Assembly: GCA_025360715.1 (NCBI GenBank)
Contig: JANYBS010000247.1
Span: 1 to 45,396, forward strand
DNA: 45,396 bases
Direction: 5' to 3'
From: Candidatus Eiseniibacteriota bacterium
GTDB lineage: Bacteria > Eisenbacteria > RBG-16-71-46
The notes under the pieces are model-generated. The model ran no database searches. It was not told the origin of the DNA and worked only from the letters and a program-made list of their open reading frames with translations. Positions within the stretch are counted from its first letter, which is position 1; every line of letters begins with the position of its first letter. The translations under genes were made by a program, and so were the position numbers. This document shows, in pieces, positions 43,916 through 45,396 of the stretch.

Positions 43916-44266
43916 TTGTCAGTCCAGCGCAAGCAGTTGCTCAGCATCACCGTCCTGACGCCGAAGGGCCGTTTCTACGGCGATCGTGAGACCGATGAGC
44001 TCGAGAAGGCGGTCATGGACGAGGCGGCTACAGGCAACACCAAGCTCGTGCTCAATATGACCGAATGCGAGGCTCTGAACTCCGTGGCAATCGGTGCACT
44101 GATGCGCGGCTATGCGAACTACAAGGGACGTGGCGGTGAGATCAAGTTGTGCGGGCTCGGCAAGCGCCTGAAGGATCTCTTCGTCATGACCAAGCTGATC
44201 ATGATCTTCGACCATTCGGATACCGAAGAGCAGGCGCTCGCGGCGTTCGCCGAGGTCGAGAAGTAG
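43916..44266 (+). CDS. STAS-domain protein (anti-sigma factor antagonist type), copy 2
   Basis: 116 residues, TTG start with GAGGAGG 4 nt upstream. It is a paralogue of the preceding gene: shared TPKG, EALNS, RGGEIKL, TKL...FD and TEEQALAAFAE positions. Ser56 in ALNSVAIGAL occupies the phosphoacceptor place, again preceded by Asn. The following Thr of copy 1 is Val here, and the central helices differ (VMDEAATGNTKLVLNM). The pair probably arose by local duplication and may bind different partners. A 158-bp spacer separates it from exbB. Confidence 0.87.
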   Translation: MSVQRKQLLSITVLTPKGRFYGDRETDELEKAVMDEAATGNTKLVLNMTECEALNSVAIGALMRGYANYKGRGGEIKLCGLGKRLKDLFVMTKLIMIFDHSDTEEQALAAFAEVEK

Positions 44267-44424
44267 CCTCCGCCTGACCGGGTCGGGGGATCAGAACAAA
44301 GCACCGATGTGACGGGACGAACGTCCCGAGGCCCGGGCGGGAGAGCAGCCTCTACCGCTGACCAGAAACCTCCGTGATCCTGTCGTCGAGACGACGGGTC
44401 CGGTGATGGAGGAATCAAACCGAA
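44267..44424 (+). other. Spacer before exbB with two hairpins
   Basis: CGGGAC-GAAC-GTCCCG (44313-44328) and GTCGT-CGAG-ACGAC (44382-44395) are small perfect hairpins. I see no good sigma70 promoter and no gene. GGAGGAA (44408-44414) is the exbB SD. Confidence 0.4.
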
Positions 44425-45165
44425 ATGAATCGTTATATCGTCCCACTCGGCTTCGCAGCGGCTCTTGCGGTTTCCATTGCAGCGTGGTGGTTCCTCCCGG
44501 CACTCGGCGAATTGGGCAGGCAGGTTCACGACGGCGGCTTCCTCGTCTCGTTCCTGATCCTTCTGCTCATCCTCCAGGTCTCGTTCGTGATCGAGCGTAT
44601 CTGGAGCCTGAACAAGGCCAAGGGTACGGGCTCGATGCCGGACTTCCTCAACAACGTCCGCAAGAAGATCCAGACGGGCGAGCTCGACGAAGCGATCAAG
44701 CTCTGCGGTAAGCAGCGCGGCTCTGCGGCGAACGTCATGCGCGCTGGTCTCGAGCGCTACAAGATGCTCGTCGCCGAAGGCGCTCCGAAGGACAAGATCG
44801 TCGCCGAGACGCAGGCTGCGATCCAGGAAGCCAACGGCCTCGAAGTGCCGCTGCTCGAGCGCAACCTCATCGCCTTGTCGACCATCGCGTCGATCTCGAC
44901 GATGGTCGGTCTGCTCGGAACGGTCATGGGCATGATCGGCGCCTTCGGTGCACTGAGCCACGCCGGTGCGGTCGATGCCAGCAAGTTGGCCGGCTCGATC
45001 TCGGAAGCCCTCATCAATACCGCCGGCGGTCTGTTCGTCGCCATCCTCGGTATCGTGATGTACAACGTGTTCGTGACCCGCGTCGACGGCTTCAACTACA
45101 TGATGGACGAAGCGTCGTACGAAGCGGTCCAGCTCCTGGCCGCCAAGGCCAGCGAGAAGAAGTAA
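44425..45165 (+). CDS. exbB: ExbB/TolQ/MotA-family proton channel protein
   Basis: 246 residues. An extra N-terminal hydrophobic segment (about 5-27) is followed by the three segments of the family: about 38-58 (SFLILLLILQVSFVIERIW), about 150-176 (LSTIASISTMVGLLGTVMGM) and about 193-216 (GGLFVAILGIVMYNVF). ASISTMVGLLGTVMGMI and INTAGGLFVAILGI carry the small and Thr residues of the proton path. With ExbD it would use the proton gradient to drive TonB or a Tol-Pal system. ExbD follows by 21 bp. ExbB and TolQ are hard to separate by sequence; the context (binding protein, TPR) favours ExbB. Confidence 0.9.
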   Translation: MNRYIVPLGFAAALAVSIAAWWFLPALGELGRQVHDGGFLVSFLILLLILQVSFVIERIWSLNKAKGTGSMPDFLNNVRKKIQTGELDEAIKLCGKQRGSAANVMRAGLERYKMLVAEGAPKDKIVAETQAAIQEANGLEVPLLERNLIALSTIASISTMVGLLGTVMGMIGAFGALSHAGAVDASKLAGSISEALINTAGGLFVAILGIVMYNVFVTRVDGFNYMMDEASYEAVQLLAAKASEKK

Positions 45166-45186
45166 GCCGGAAGGAGAGTAGATCCC

Positions 45187-45396
45187 ATGCTCAAAAAGAT
45201 GCGCCGCATCGGCATCGCCATCGATATGACGCCGATGGTCGATGTGGCCTTCCTTCTGCTGATCTTCTTCATGTGCACGACGCAGTTCAAGCCGCCAGAG
45301 AAGGATAAGATCACTCTGCCGGAATCGAACTCCCAGGCGAAGTCGCCAGAGTCCCAGATCATCACGATCGCGATCACAGCACCGAAGCCGGAGAAC
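45187..45396 (+). CDS. exbD: ExbD/TolR-family protein, N-terminal part
   Basis: The first 70 codons are present; the window ends within the gene. A basic cytoplasmic start (MLKKMRRIGIAI) is followed by DMTPMVDVAFLLLIFFM, the single membrane segment. Asp19 matches the essential membrane Asp of ExbD (Asp25 in E. coli). The periplasmic part begins near KDKITLPE. AAGGAG precedes the ATG. It completes the ExbB-ExbD proton-driven motor. Confidence 0.92.
   Translation, partial: MLKKMRRIGIAIDMTPMVDVAFLLLIFFMCTTQFKPPEKDKITLPESNSQAKSPESQIITIAITAPKPEN

Overview
The window is 45.4 kb of GC-rich, densely coding bacterial chromosome (38 protein genes, two of them cut by the window ends). It carries a complete outer-membrane programme (BamA, Skp/OmpH, Lol transporter, lipid A and Kdo synthesis, MsbA, heptosyltransferases), so the host is an LPS-bearing diderm. 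It also has McsA-McsB-ClpC, an archaeal-type ProRS, a Minf_1886-family protein, DUF4388, and a secreted metallopeptidase ending in a Por/T9SS- or FlgD-like sorting domain. Together these suggest an uncultured lineage of the FCB superphylum or nearby, for example Candidatus Eisenbacteria. That placement is inference. I see no tRNA, rRNA, CRISPR array, insertion sequence or prophage.

Layout. 1-3151: purine synthesis (purL end, purQ, a double-PurS-like gene, purF), coupled by 4-nt overlaps. 3319-10997: lysS from its own promoter, one LolC/E-type permease and LolD, then mcsA-mcsB-clpC (protein-arginine phosphorylation and AAA+ unfoldase), closed by a strong terminator. 11320-22588: an envelope super-operon, bamA-ompH-lpxD-lpxC/fabZ-lpxA-Gfo/Idh-lpxB-DUF374 acyltransferase-waaA-lpxK, followed by nadB, a Minf_1886 gene, msbA and a heptosyltransferase. 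27700-30483: a large secreted M4-like metallopeptidase. 30585-34124: proS, waaF and a GmhB-like phosphatase fused to half a glycosyltransferase, ended by a terminator. 34155-37331, minus strand: a polytopic TPR/zinc-ribbon protein and a DUF4388-TM-pseudopilin-like protein. 37536-40381: asnS converging on a GT-C membrane glycosyltransferase. 40660-45396: a PstS-like binding protein, a TPR protein, two STAS proteins, and ExbB and ExbD (cut by the window end).

How the genes work together. The middle third makes lipid A-Kdo (LpxA/C/D/B/K, WaaA, probable LpxJ-type acyltransferase), flips it (MsbA), adds heptose (two GT9 enzymes, GmhB-like phosphatase) and builds the outer membrane (BamA, Skp, Lol). 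The UDP-diacylglucosamine hydrolase step (LpxH/I/G) is missing from the cluster, and a Gfo/Idh oxidoreductase sits where lpxI lies in some genomes. The last block looks like a TonB-type energised uptake or envelope module with its own STAS regulators.

Signals. Seven promoters share a TTGnnn-(16-18)-TAnnnT form. At least eleven neighbouring gene pairs overlap as ATGA, GTGA or TTGA. The most interesting observations are the freestanding tandem PurS, a hairpin that may bridge a distant Shine-Dalgarno sequence to the clpC start, the binding-protein/TPR/STAS/STAS/Exb cluster with a stem-loop in three of its spacers, the metallopeptidase with a replaced active-site His, and the DUF4388-pseudopilin and half-glycosyltransferase-HAD fusions.
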